64,000 nt of DNA from Simmondsia chinensis (lineage: Eukaryota > Streptophyta > Magnoliopsida > Caryophyllales > Simmondsiaceae). The stretch lies in contig JAGTTD010000026.1 of assembly GCA_018398585.1 (NCBI GenBank), forward strand, positions 1,555,001 through 1,619,000, in the 5' to 3' direction. Both the position numbers and the translations under genes were made by a program. Position 1 is the first letter of the stretch. Each line of letters starts with the position of its first letter. This document shows positions 13,301 to 19,520 of the stretch, piece by piece. The notes under the pieces were generated by a model that worked only from the letters and a program-made list of their open reading frames with translations, was not told the origin of the DNA and did no database searches.

Positions 13301-13879
13301 CTGCCGAGAGGCTATTTCCGAGGATCTCTAACCTTATAGGGCTGGCAATACGAGGACTTCCCAGGAGGTCATCCATCCTGGTACTTCTCGCTCAAACACG
13401 CTTAATTTCGAGGTTCTAATAAGATCCGGTTATATTAGTGCTTAGTAAATGAACCCCATGTATATAATTTTACATGTTTATAATATTGTATTGTTCACTA
13501 AATTATGCTTTTCTAGTATATAAGTGACGTTTTCGTAATGCATAATTAATGTTATCTTTTTCACTCAATTCATTTCCTATCATAGAGTACTCATGCCCCA
13601 TATAACAATGGGGCAAGAGTACTCTAGCTGTCTTGGAGGGTAGATTATGCCTCGTAGTCCCCTCTAGGGCATTTTTAGGCTATGGCCTACTCTCTTTCTT
13701 TCATTACTTATTACTCACAACCCATTGCTCGCAGGTCTCCATGAGGCGACGAAGACTTTCCTCTCAGGTTGGGGGTCCTCGGAAACAGCCTCTCTTCAGG
13801 TTCACACCCTGAAGGGGGAAGGCTGCGTACATCTACCCTCCCTAAACCCTGCTTTTGCGGGAGCCCTTGAGGCACTGGG

Positions 13880-13912
<33 letters not shown>

Positions 13913-16900
13913 ATTTCAAATGAGATATTATATGTTTAAGTTTATAAAATTTGATTATAAACTCATAATTTATTGAAAATTCTCACGTTTAATGCATTTT
14001 TCTAGCACTGACAAACCATTAAGGAGATAAATCATATAATATGAAAGAGATGTATTTTTTCCAGTTACCGGTTAACCGACATAACCAAACCAAATCATCG
14101 ATTTACAGAAAGTCGGTTAACTGGTATTTTCGGTTACAGTAATGGTTAGAGATTTTGGACTATTTTGGTTACGGTTAACAGAACCGAAATACTTTTTAGT
14201 ATGGTTAATCGAACCATGAACACTCCCACTTTTAACTATGATTGTTCATTATCAGTTAACCGCATCGGTCGTTTATTGCATCAATTCGTTAATCGTTTAT
14301 CAAATTAGTGTAAATTCAATAACCTTAACCGCCCATTCGAATGTTTTTTTTTTTCCTTTTTTTATTATAGGAAGTAACTTACTTACAAGAAGTAACTTAC
14401 CCCCCGCCCCCCAAATGTAAGTTCTAATTCCTTTGTTTTTAACTATCTTCCACTAAAAATTCTATTTCCTATCCTGGCAACCAAACGCTTTGTACCTATT
14501 TTATTTCAAGGAGCTATCTTTTCCAAAAGTTTAAGCCGATAAGTGAAGTTCCACGAATGATTTTATACTCTAATATGTCCCCTCACGCGAATGCCAATTG
14601 GGCCGGAAGCGTGAATAGCGCACAAGCCTAACTTATACCCTGTGCTTAAATTGTTTTGATACTGAAAGTGGGGGTTGCTGAGATTCGAACTCGTGACCTC
14701 TTAGTCTACAAGCTCTGATACTATGTCAAGAAGCCATGTATCTCAAAAGCTTAAGCTAATGGATAAAGTTTCAGGAATGATTTTATACTCTAACACTAGA
14801 AAGTTAACACAAGAATTGAATTCCCAGAAAATATTTCCCCACAAAAATTCAATTCATGTGGCAATAAAACGAGACCTAAAAAGACAAGAAAAAGGAAAGT
14901 ACCATTGGAAAGGAGGTGGAGCTGGGATTCGATCGTGCGTACAAATTGCATAGCCTCTTCAACTGGCTTTGTTAACTCCTCTTTGTACTTCACCAACATA
15001 TCATAATATGCTTCCTTCATTCATTTTTAATTCAACCTTATTACACTTTAATTTTATAAGATCTAAAATGTAAAATATACTGAACGTAAATGAAAGTATT
15101 AAAATGCTGAAAAATAAAGACAGATAAATAAAAATGACATTTTATTTGTTTGGATCGTTAACACAACTACTACTCCAATTTACAGAATGACCCATCCCTA
15201 GGCAGGAGGGACCCACTATACTACTTAATAAGCTACAACAACAATAACAATAACAGACCTAGTGCCTCAAGGGCTCCTGCATAAGTGGGGTCTGGAAGGG
15301 ATGGATGTACGCAGCCTTATCCCTTCAGGGTGTAACCCTGCCGTGAGGCTGTTTCTGAGGACCCCCAACCTTATAGGGTTAGCAACACGAGGACTTCCCA
15401 GGAGGTCACCCATCCTGGTACTACTCTCGCCCAAGCACGTTTAACTTAAGAGTTCTAATGGGATCCGGTGCCTTAATGCCTGATAAATGAACCCTACTAC
15501 TTAATAAGCTAATCTAATACTATACCTTTATTTTCGATAATTAGAAATCTCGAAATAGAACCGGCACACACAAGATACCTAATTTGGGTACTATCATAAT
15601 TTTCTTATTAACGTAAATTATCAATAATATGGTAAAATAGTATTTTCTTGATGTTATTTGTATAATACATGTATTATAATATGTTTTCGTGTTTTTCCAT
15701 TTAAAAATAAATGATACTTAAAAATAGTCAATACCTACACCTAAATTAAGTATTTATATTCTATATTTTGCTAAATTTTTCGTTGTAACTCTTACGTTAT
15801 TGATTACACTCTATCATTTGCTATGTGTAATGCATGTACTACCGCTCTTGTGGCTAATACTATCTTTTACTCTTATGAGTCAACGATCTTTTAACCAGAA
15901 TTTCATGCATAAATTAAGCTGTATAATACACAAACATATTGGATTCTATTTAATTTTCGTACTGTATTTAACTAGCAAGACTCCTCTGTGAGATTTCTTA
16001 AGACTCACATGTGTTCCTCTAAATATTAAGCGATTATAATGTACCACACACCATGAATTGATCGAGTTCCGGATCCTTCCCGGCATCTCTACCGGCCACC
16101 GACGCTCTTTGTCGGGCCTCAAGCTCCTCCCGTGCAGCTGCTAGCCTCGCCGCCACTTCCGGCGGTGCACCCACCTGCCCAAACACCCATAAAAAGCAAC
16201 ATTTTAGCATTGTATTTGATCAGTAGACACGTTTTTGGGTTATTTACGCCAAAGGTGTCTGTGCATTGCCCATTGAGTTAATCTATTCCTTATACTTTTA
16301 GTTGTGTCAATTTAGTTTCTAAATAATTCAAAACGTGTCAATTTAGTCCTTTGGTCAAACTTAAGTTAAGTTAATAACATAATTTTGGATGAAAATTTTA
16401 TGTTAGATGCAAGTATTTACTCAATTTAATCCAATTCGTGACTAAACCATTAAAACTTTCATTAAAAACTTAACATAAAATTTTCTCTAAGGACCAAATT
16501 GATACTTTTTGAATAGTACAAAGACTAAATTGACACAATTAAAAGCACAAGAACTAAATTGACATAATGAACAAAGTACAGGAACCTTTGTATAAATAAC
16601 CCTACTTCTTTAATTAATCGCTTAGTTCATACCGGTGTAAATACACCTCGAAAAATATACATTATTATATTATAATACCAGTTAAAATGTTATATTACAT
16701 GTGCGCATATTTAAGTATATAGCGTGTCATACATACATCCCGTTTTTGGTGATACACAGTGGAAATAAACCGATAATAACTAACAAAAAGGAACATTAAA
16801 GAAAAGGAGCCCCAAATAACTACTGTTATTGCTTCAGGTCATGACTAGCCCTGTATATAGGGTAATATATAGGTTAACGAGAATTTAGATTCTGAATATA

Positions 16901-19081
16901 TTAATATTAAGGGGAGATTAAATTAAATAAAAATTATGACCTCTCAACCAAAGAGACTATGAACCGGCCATAGGGAAGTGATGGCATGAACAATTTTATA
17001 GTCTAACATCTATGATACAATGGTATATTATTCATAAATATATATCCAACAGCTTAAACTTTTTGAAAAAAAATTATATTTTTTAAACGATATTGGAGCT
17101 TCTTCCACTGAAAGTTCTCGAGTTCAAGCTTTATATTTTTTCACTTAAACGCCATAATTTTTGCATTCGTATACCAACCACTTCTAGTTAACAATGTTAG
17201 TATTACGGTAAAAAATCACCCGTTATACATATGAGTTAATTTGGGGATGTACAACAGTTCGGGTTTCAAAAATTCAAAATAAAAGACAAAAGTTGACAAT
17301 AAATGAAAAAAATAATAAGAAAATTAGGATATTTAGCCATAAAAAAAAAACAATCATAGATTGAACTACTTTTATAAATATTGTTATTGTAAGTTATTAT
17401 TTACTCTAAATGTCGAAAATTTTATTAACAAATGGATTTTTTTTGAAAACAACAAAGTCCGAGGGTGAGATTATATTACTTCAAAATCATGAACAACAAA
17501 TAGGGCCAAAAACCCTCCATTAATCACAGTTACAACACTTTAACCTACGGGACACGACAACCCGATGGATCACTTCGGTATAACATCTCAGAGCCTAAAC
17601 AAAAGAACAGGAAACAAAAGTCTGAGAAATCATCATAATATAAAGGAACATACCCAATGCCTCAAAGGCTCCCGCCTACGCAGGGTCTGGGGGGCGGATG
17701 TACACAGCCTTCCCCCTTGAGGGTGTTAACTTGAAGAGAGGCTGTTTCCCAATATCCCCAACCTGAGGGTGAGGACTGCCCAGGAGGTCACCCATCCTGG
17801 TACTACTCTCGCCTAAGCACGCTTAATTTCAGAGTTCTAATAGGATCCGGTGACGGCATGTTGGTGCCCTCTTTGGTTGCCCTTAATTTCGGAGAAATCA
17901 TCATAATATCCGAATAACAAATGGATTTTTAACATGGTGCTAAAAAAAAATGGATTTTTAACATTATAAAGTTGTGGTGATTAAATGAAACGTAATACCG
18001 ACATTTGAAGATATTTTTATATAAATATAACAAATTATGGGTCATTTATGTTATTTAGTCATTATACTTTTAGTTGTATTAATTTAACAAATGTACAATT
18101 TACATTGTGTTAATTCGGTGTCAAAGTAAACTTGACGTTATGTCAGTGAAAATTTTTTTACTAATTGAGTCAACGGTAGGCTTTGTATTAGCACACTTAC
18201 ATCTAATACAACAAGATCATTAAAAATTATGTCATTAGCTTAATTTTAATTTTATGATAGGACTAAATTGGTAAATATAAATTATACAAGAACTAAATTG
18301 ATAAAAGTAAAATGATTAAATTAACACAGTTGACAAATGACTAACACCTTTGCTGTAATTAACCCTTAAATTATTATCGGACCTTCTCATCAAGGAACCA
18401 ATTGTCTCGATAGTTTAATCTAATAGATAAGTATCTATGAATAGTTTTATATTCTAAGGCTTTGTTTACTTCAATGGAAGAAAAAAAAAAAAAATTTCCT
18501 TTTCTTCACAGGATATTTTCTTAAAAATTATTATCTTTCTTGCTAAAAAAGATAATTTTCTTCTATAAATTAGTACATGGCTCACGCTTAACCAAATTGA
18601 GATTAAAACGAAACATTTGTCGTAATATTAGTGTAGAAAATACTTTCCTCAATATGAAGGTAATCGTTTTTCCCTTCTGTCAAGGGAAAATTAATTTTCC
18701 CTCAGCAGGAGAAAATATTCTCCATATTTACAGTTGTACCAATAAAGTTACGCACTAAGACAATAAAATTCACACGAGAAAAATATTTTCTGTCAAAATA
18801 AACCGAGCAGAACAAAACCGAGATACCTTTTGGCAATCCGTGTAGGCATCCAAGAGAAAGGAGTATTGAGGATGAGCTATGATCTTGGCCTTCATATCTT
18901 CCTCACCCCCATCGGCCGCCATCCCGGCCGCCCCCTCCACCTTCACCGACGCCACCGGAGCCGCCCCCATGTAGGCCCCACCGAAATTATCATTATTACT
19001 ACTACTATTATTATTATTAGGGTAAGGGGCATACGAGAAACTCGTGATTCCTCTCTGGTGGTGGTTGTAGTGTTGATCCAT
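1089..19081 (-). CDS. Class I KNOX homeobox gene, KNAT1/BP-like, partial (exons 1-4)
   Basis: Homeodomain transcription factor of the TALE superclass, expected to act in the nucleus in shoot meristem maintenance (known for the class I KNOX family). Exons on the minus strand are 19081-18827, 16174-16052, 15014-14903 and 1348-1089. All junctions have GT/AG and phases agree (0, 0, 1), giving 250 visible codons without a stop. Order of domains: Asn/Ser-rich N-terminus; KNOX1 ([20 protein letters not shown], then [11 protein letters not shown]); KNOX2 ([17 protein letters not shown]); linker [21 protein letters not shown] ([18 protein letters not shown]); start of the TALE homeodomain ([25 protein letters not shown]). 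KKKKKGK and the long acidic linker favour the KNAT1/BP or OSH15 group over STM. The rest of the homeodomain is outside the window. Introns total about 17 kb, mostly transposons. The exons look intact, so I infer a functional gene. Confidence 0.9.
1380..1545 (-). repeat. TRIM (SMART-like) remnant
   Basis: Matches the internal region and one terminal repeat of the TRIM at 50266-50906: TTGTGCTTAAG, ATATTGAAA, TTCGTATTCGTGACC, then AAGAAACCAATTG and TTTAAGCTAATGG. The other terminal repeat is missing. It sits about 30 bp from KNOX exon 4. Confidence 0.6.
1546..2100. other. intronic sequence, nothing recognised
   Basis: AT-rich unique-looking sequence inside KNOX intron 3. No coding, RNA or repeat signal was recognised. 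Confidence 0.4.
2111..2506 (-). repeat. A-tailed retroposon (LINE 3' end or SINE)
   Basis: On the minus strand it ends in TAATTACCAC followed by a run of about 14 A. It is bounded by a direct repeat TTCTACAACC at 2101-2110 and 2507-2516, as expected for target-primed reverse transcription. It shares the AATTA..-A(n) terminus with other copies in this window. Confidence 0.65.
2517..2890 (-). repeat. second A-tailed-family retroposon, interrupted
   Basis: Minus-strand sequence resembles the element ending at 7146 (TTTTCCCACTCGGGTGGGTTTTCTC). At its upstream end it resembles the copy near 33.7 kb (ATGATATGAGCACCAATAAT). It is split by the smaller element at 2650-2805. Confidence 0.5.
2650..2805 (-). 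repeat. A-tailed retroposon nested in 2517-2890
   Basis: Ends on the minus strand with CTAATTATCGGGA plus about 12 A. Imperfect 17-bp direct repeats flank it (AAGACATCTTTCTTGGT at 2634-2650, AAGATACCTTTCTTGGT at 2806-2822). Confidence 0.55.
2889..3065. repeat. hAT-like MITE remnant
   Basis: Begins GCCTCGTTTGGTATAC, matching the terminus of the better preserved element at 43641-43979 (GGCCTCATTTGGTA). The right end is poorly defined. Confidence 0.4.
3313..3430 (-). repeat. tRNA-derived SINE, full length
   Basis: A 118-bp unit with a 15-bp target duplication GCTTCTAGCTATCAT (3298-3312 and 3431-3445). On the minus strand it has an A-box-like TAGCCTAGTGATGTGG near the start, a B-box-like GGATTCGAGCC, and a 3' end CCATAATAAAAAAAAAA. 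This is the structure of a polymerase III SINE, unrelated to the 5S-headed family. Confidence 0.8.
3446..4216. other. intronic sequence, nothing recognised
   Basis: AT-rich stretch of KNOX intron 3. I see no gene, RNA or clear repeat. Confidence 0.4.
4233..4516 (-). repeat. A-tailed retroposon with target duplication
   Basis: Minus-strand element ending in CAATAATTATCGAAAAAAA. The flanking direct repeats GCACGCTTAATAATAT (4217-4232) and GCACGTCTAATAATAT (4517-4532) differ at two bases. It is about 284 bp, polypyrimidine-rich on the minus strand, with no coding potential recognised. Confidence 0.7.
4533..5790. other. intronic AT-rich stretch
   Basis: AT-rich. A short fragment near 5450-5470 (TTTTTGATAATTAG) looks like the tail of another A-tailed retroposon on the minus strand. 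Nothing else is recognised. Confidence 0.35.
5795..5945. repeat. fold-back MITE, copy A
   Basis: Imperfect palindrome with arms around TTGTTATCACCAAGGCAATAA and its complement. It resembles 19375-19520, which carries the same arm sequence (TTGTTATTATCATGGTAAA and TTGGTAATAACATTACCC). Confidence 0.45.
6375..7146 (+). pseudogene. LINE-derived sequence ending in AATTATCGG-A(n)
   Basis: Opens with a short acidic reading frame (6388-6732). A second frame contains [18 protein letters not shown], which looks like a LINE ORF1-ORF2 region, but I cannot assign it firmly. The 3' part (GTTTCCTCAAGCTCCGC, TCTCCAATTATCGG plus A run at 7146) is shared with other A-tailed elements here. It is probably an internally deleted LINE copy. 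Confidence 0.45.
7390..7985 (+). pseudogene. LINE (L1-type) ORF2 3' end with zf-RVT motif
   Basis: One frame with scattered stops reads [41 protein letters not shown]. This is the zinc-binding region downstream of the reverse transcriptase in plant L1 elements (CPLC then a Leu-Phe-Leu-x-Cys motif). The element ends TCTAATTATCGTC plus A run. It directly links the AATTATC-A(n) terminus to LINEs. It is defective (stops after CPLC and after RFEQ). Confidence 0.65.
7986..8884. other. intronic sequence, nothing recognised
   Basis: The first 200 bp may still be older repeat. The remainder (8280-8780) is very AT-rich with no feature. Confidence 0.35.
8885..9080 (+). other. possible LINE 5' fragment, copia insertion site
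   Basis: A frame containing [17 protein letters not shown] and [15 protein letters not shown] has a coding look and may be the start of a LINE ORF1, broken by two stops. The copia element at 9086 inserted at its right end. This identification is weak. Confidence 0.25.
9086..9681 (+). repeat. copia 5' LTR
   Basis: 596 bp, TG...CA ends. A TATA-like GGTTATAAATAG lies at about 9242 and polyadenylation-like AATAAA at about 9446. It contains repeated GATCGATCG blocks. Confidence 0.9.
9684..9696 (+). promoter_or_regulatory. primer binding site (tRNA-Met type)
   Basis: TGGTATCAGAGCC lies two bases after the 5' LTR. It is the usual minus-strand primer site of plant copia elements. Confidence 0.85.
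9719..10480 (+). CDS. copia Gag (253 aa)
   Basis: Nucleocapsid precursor of the retrotransposon. The start chosen is the ATG 35 bases after the primer binding site. An upstream in-frame ATG lies inside the LTR. The frame is open to TAG at 10478. It contains a UBN2/Retrotran_gag_2-type region ([34 protein letters not shown]) and a CCHC zinc knuckle [14 protein letters not shown] near residue 225. The absence of stops contrasts with the deleted pol. Confidence 0.88.
   Translation: MTSAIRSEVEMFGGQGSFSLWQVRIKGLLTQSVLNKALDGKEKKLENLTEAHWEELDEKALTAIQISLTNKVLTEVLEVKTAKELWEKLQDMFCFKSVSNKLAVKRRLFTFCMSEGMSLKNHVNEFNSIIQDLKELDDVLKDEDQAILLLCSLSTSYKGFVESMNYGGRQTISIDEVKRNLLSKEGVDRELSDFVNNSGSGLFVRGRTEYDHSGSKSKSRHQGLTCNYCHKKGHIKRECYKLKRKLEADNRSD
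10567..11480 (+). pseudogene. copia protease and pol remnants
   Basis: Begins with the protease active-site region [14 protein letters not shown], continues [12 protein letters not shown]. It then jumps to post-integrase sequence ([15 protein letters not shown]) and to the extreme end of RNase H ([13 protein letters not shown]). The catalytic integrase, reverse transcriptase and RNase H cores are missing. There are a frameshift near 10755 and stops at about 11245 and 11402. Confidence 0.75.
11482..12249 (+). repeat. copia 3' LTR, interrupted by a SINE
   Basis: Same ends as the 5' LTR but split at 11504/11685 by a 5S-headed SINE. Without the insertion it is about 575 bp. It lacks about 20 bp of the GATCGATCG-rich U3 found in the 5' LTR. 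Confidence 0.88.
11505..11684 (+). repeat. 5S-headed SINE copy 2, inserted in copia LTR
   Basis: 180-bp insertion with a 13-bp target duplication ATGCCTCAAATTT (11492-11504, 11685-11697). It starts GTTAAG, then continues at the 5S C box (ATGGGTGACCTC), so it is 5' truncated with a small deletion. It then runs through the Angio/Au body and ends GGTATGTTCTTTCT. It carries a run of 25 C at 11609-11633. Confidence 0.92.
12255..12604. other. intronic sequence, nothing recognised
   Basis: Unremarkable AT-rich sequence to the right of the copia element. Confidence 0.35.
12605..12840 (+). repeat. dispersed repeat of unknown type, copy 1
   Basis: Shares TATATTATAATACTAG, a TA-rich tract, and the end CAACTGCTTTTGTTATTTGAG plus GTCTTGGCTGAC with 16665-16850 and 62880-63055. 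No TIR or A-tail was identified. Confidence 0.45.
13208..13456 (-). repeat. 5S-headed SINE copy 3, full length
   Basis: 249 bp with an 18-bp target duplication CATGTATATAATTTTACA (13190-13207, 13457-13474). On the minus strand it starts GGGTTCATTTACTAAGCAC, follows the 5S rRNA to GGGAAGTCCTCG, then the Angio/Au body, and ends with (TTG)n. It is in sense orientation in KNOX intron 3. Confidence 0.93.
13584..13625. other. near-perfect hairpin
   Basis: Arms AGAGTACTCATGCCCCA (13584-13600) and TGGGGCAAGAGTACTCT (13609-13625) pair with one mismatch around an 8-base loop. No U-run follows. Confidence 0.6.
13736..13912 (+). repeat. Angio/Au-type SINE without 5S head
   Basis: CTCTCAGGTTGGGGGTCC, GAAACAGCCTCTC, GGCTGCGTACATC and GCACTGGG, followed by about ten TTG units. 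The sequence upstream of CTCAGG does not match 5S rRNA. Confidence 0.8.
14345..14875. repeat. MITE remnant interrupted by a TRIM
   Basis: The left part (CTATCCTGGCAACCAAACGC) and the right part (AATTCATGTGGCAATAAAACGAGACC) match the two sides of the 43641-43979 element. The TRIM at 14505-14796 separates them. The right end is 28 bp from the KNOX exon 3 donor. Confidence 0.45.
14505..14796 (-). repeat. TRIM (SMART-like), both terminal repeats
   Basis: About 290 bp with diverged terminal repeats of about 72 bp (14505-14576, 14723-14796, the latter TGTCAAGAAGCC...ACTCTAACA). On the minus strand the internal region has the primer-site-like TAGTATCAGAGCT, GGTCACGAGTTCGAATCTC, and a purine tract before the 3' repeat. 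Confidence 0.7.
14903..15014 (-). CDS. KNOX exon 3: KNOX2 domain
   Basis: Encodes [17 protein letters not shown], then [17 protein letters not shown]. It starts in phase 0 and ends with one base of the next codon before GTACTTTCC. The acceptor (AATGAAG) has a weak pyrimidine tract. The frame and KNOX2 similarity fix the boundaries. Confidence 0.9.
15236..15494 (-). repeat. 5S-headed SINE copy 4, full length (best copy)
   Basis: 259 bp in KNOX intron 2, sense to the gene, with a 17-bp target duplication TACTACTTAATAAGCTA (15219-15235, 15495-15511). On the minus strand it covers 5S rRNA from its first bases: GGGT, then GCACCGGATCCCAT, A box, AGTAGTACCAGG, and intact C box GGATGGGTGACCTCCTGG. 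This continues to GTCCTCGTGTTGC, then the Angio/Au body and a (TTATTG/TTG) tail. Confidence 0.95.
15512..16051. other. KNOX intron 2 remainder
   Basis: AT-rich. A short TTTTCGATAATTAG at about 15530 resembles an A-tailed retroposon terminus on the minus strand. Nothing else is recognised. Confidence 0.4.
16052..16174 (-). CDS. KNOX exon 2: second half of KNOX1
   Basis: 123 bp, 41 codons, phase 0 at both ends: [20 protein letters not shown], ending PELDQFM. Acceptor TTGGGCAG and donor GTGTGT. This is a GC-rich island in AT-rich surroundings. Confidence 0.93.
16237..16602. repeat. fold-back MITE (GGGTTATTT family), copy 1
   Basis: Long imperfect inverted arms: left GGGTTATTTACGCCAAAGGT...TTGTGTCAATTTAG, right CTAAATTGACATAATG...CCTTTGTATAAATAACCC. 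Almost the whole 366-bp unit can fold on itself. It lies in KNOX intron 1. Confidence 0.75.
16665..16850 (+). repeat. dispersed repeat of unknown type, copy 2
   Basis: TATATTATAATACCAG at the start and AACTACTGTTATTGC plus GGTCATGACTAGCC at the end match copies at 12605 and 62880. Confidence 0.4.
16851..17623. other. KNOX intron 1, nothing recognised
   Basis: AT-rich intronic sequence without recognisable features. 17440-17623 may be another retroposon, but no boundary is visible. Confidence 0.3.
17642..17892 (-). repeat. 5S-headed SINE copy 5, second subfamily, full length
   Basis: 251 bp with an 18-bp target duplication GAGAAATCATCATAATAT (17624-17641, 17893-17910). On the minus strand the 5S part starts at CACCGGATCC, but the first 5S bases are replaced by CCAAAGAGGGCACCAACATG. 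The C box is intact. The tail is GGGTATGTTCCTTTA instead of (TTG)n. It lies in KNOX intron 1, sense to the gene. Confidence 0.93.
18039..18365. repeat. fold-back MITE (GGGTTATTT family), copy 2
   Basis: GGGTCATTTATGTTATTTAG at the left and CTTTGCTGTAATTAACCC at the right, with TTAGTTGTATTAATTTAA arms as in copy 1. More diverged. Confidence 0.55.
18384..18455 (-). repeat. TRIM terminal repeat (solo or remnant)
   Basis: AAGGAACCAATTGTCTCG, TTTAATCTAATAGATAAG and GAATAGTTTTATATTCTAA match the 72-bp terminal repeat of the TRIM family. No internal region is present. Confidence 0.5.
18480..18770. repeat. dispersed repeat near KNOX exon 1
   Basis: GAAAATATTCTCCATATTTACAG followed by TTACGCACTAAGAC recurs at about 61640-61700 and 63150-63215. 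It is probably a MITE with TTTTCC-type arms. It ends about 55 bp from the exon 1 donor. Confidence 0.4.
18827..19081 (-). CDS. KNOX exon 1: N-terminus and first half of KNOX1
   Basis: 85 codons from the ATG at 19081 (MDQHYNHHQ) to DCQK before GTATCT. A short Asn/Ser tract comes from an ATT/ACT microsatellite. KNOX1 begins at [15 protein letters not shown]. The first in-frame ATG downstream of an AT-rich leader was chosen. Confidence 0.92.
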
Positions 19082-19330
19082 TATTTATTCTCCTAATTAA
19101 AATTTAAATAATAATAATGATGATAATAATATTAAAAAAAGAAAACCCTAATATAATTATGAAAAATAAAAAGTGGGTAATTGAGAAATATTAATGAAAA
19201 CCCTAAGAAATATTAATGAGAATTATTTTTCTATTTATTTTTTTTTTTTTGGAGAGGGGGGAGTAAAGAGATAAGCTGAGCTTTTGGGGTTGGGGGAAGC
19301 AATAATAATGCAACATGCAAAGAAAGAGAA
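19082..19330 (-). promoter_or_regulatory. KNOX upstream region / probable 5' leader
   Basis: On the minus strand a pyrimidine-rich CCCCCTCTCC tract, two copies of CATTAATATTTCT, and ATT repeats precede the ATG. I see no certain TATA box. Confidence 0.35.
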
Positions 19331-19374
19331 TAGGGTAAATTATACTCTTCTATTATGAAGTCTTATAAAATTAG

Positions 19375-19520
19375 GAAATTGTTATTATCATGGTAAAACT
19401 TGTCAGCATCAGAGTAATAATGTGATTTATAATTAATAAAAGTTATAAAATTACCTTAAAACTATAACTTATTCTGACAATAATAATATTTTCTTGGTAA
19501 TAACATTACCCTAAAATTAT
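19375..19520. repeat. fold-back MITE, copy B
   Basis: Palindromic: TTGTTATTATCATGGTAAA...TTGTCAGCATCAGAGTAATAA against TTATTCTGACAATAATAATA...TTGGTAATAACATTACCC. It is related to 5795-5945. Confidence 0.5.

Larger units (their letters stand above)
13000..14228. repeat. possible hAT-like element with GGTGTGTTCA ends, SINE-filled
   Basis: Left end TAGGTGTGTTCAAAAA and right end TGAACACTCCCAC are inverted. The interior is rich in (C/G)GGTTAACCG and TTTCGGTT motifs typical of plant miniature elements. It is interrupted by SINEs at 13208-13456 and 13736-13912. The target duplication is unclear. Confidence 0.35.
1349..14902 (-). other. KNOX intron 3 (about 13.6 kb), transposon-filled
   Basis: This intron lies between the KNOX2 exon and the ELK exon. 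It contains a TRIM remnant, A-tailed retroposons, a tRNA-type SINE, LINE 3' ends, a complete gag-only copia element, 5S-headed and headless SINEs and MITEs. In maize kn1 the equivalent third intron is known for insertions that cause ectopic expression. Confidence 0.85.

Noticed and set aside
13208..13456. Functional 5S rRNA gene
   Set aside because: The 5S part is followed by a SINE body and a tail and has target duplications. No tandem 5S array or T-run terminator follows, and both promoter-proximal bases and A box are mutated.
14640..14700. tRNA gene (GGTTCGAATCTC-like box)
   Set aside because: The motif belongs to the internal region of the TRIM family. No cloverleaf can be drawn.
15236..15494. 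Cassandra TRIM (5S-bearing LTR)
   Set aside because: No paired LTR, no primer binding site and no purine tract. The ends are a 5S start and a TTG tail with a long target duplication, as in a SINE.
17000..17120. Another TRIM copy
   Set aside because: Only short AT-rich matches (AGCTTAAACTTTTTG). No second terminal repeat or primer site.
18770..18826. Extension of KNOX exon 1 beyond DCQK
   Set aside because: The frame continues only through a GT donor into AT-rich intron, while exon 2 at 16174 supplies the expected VGAPPE.
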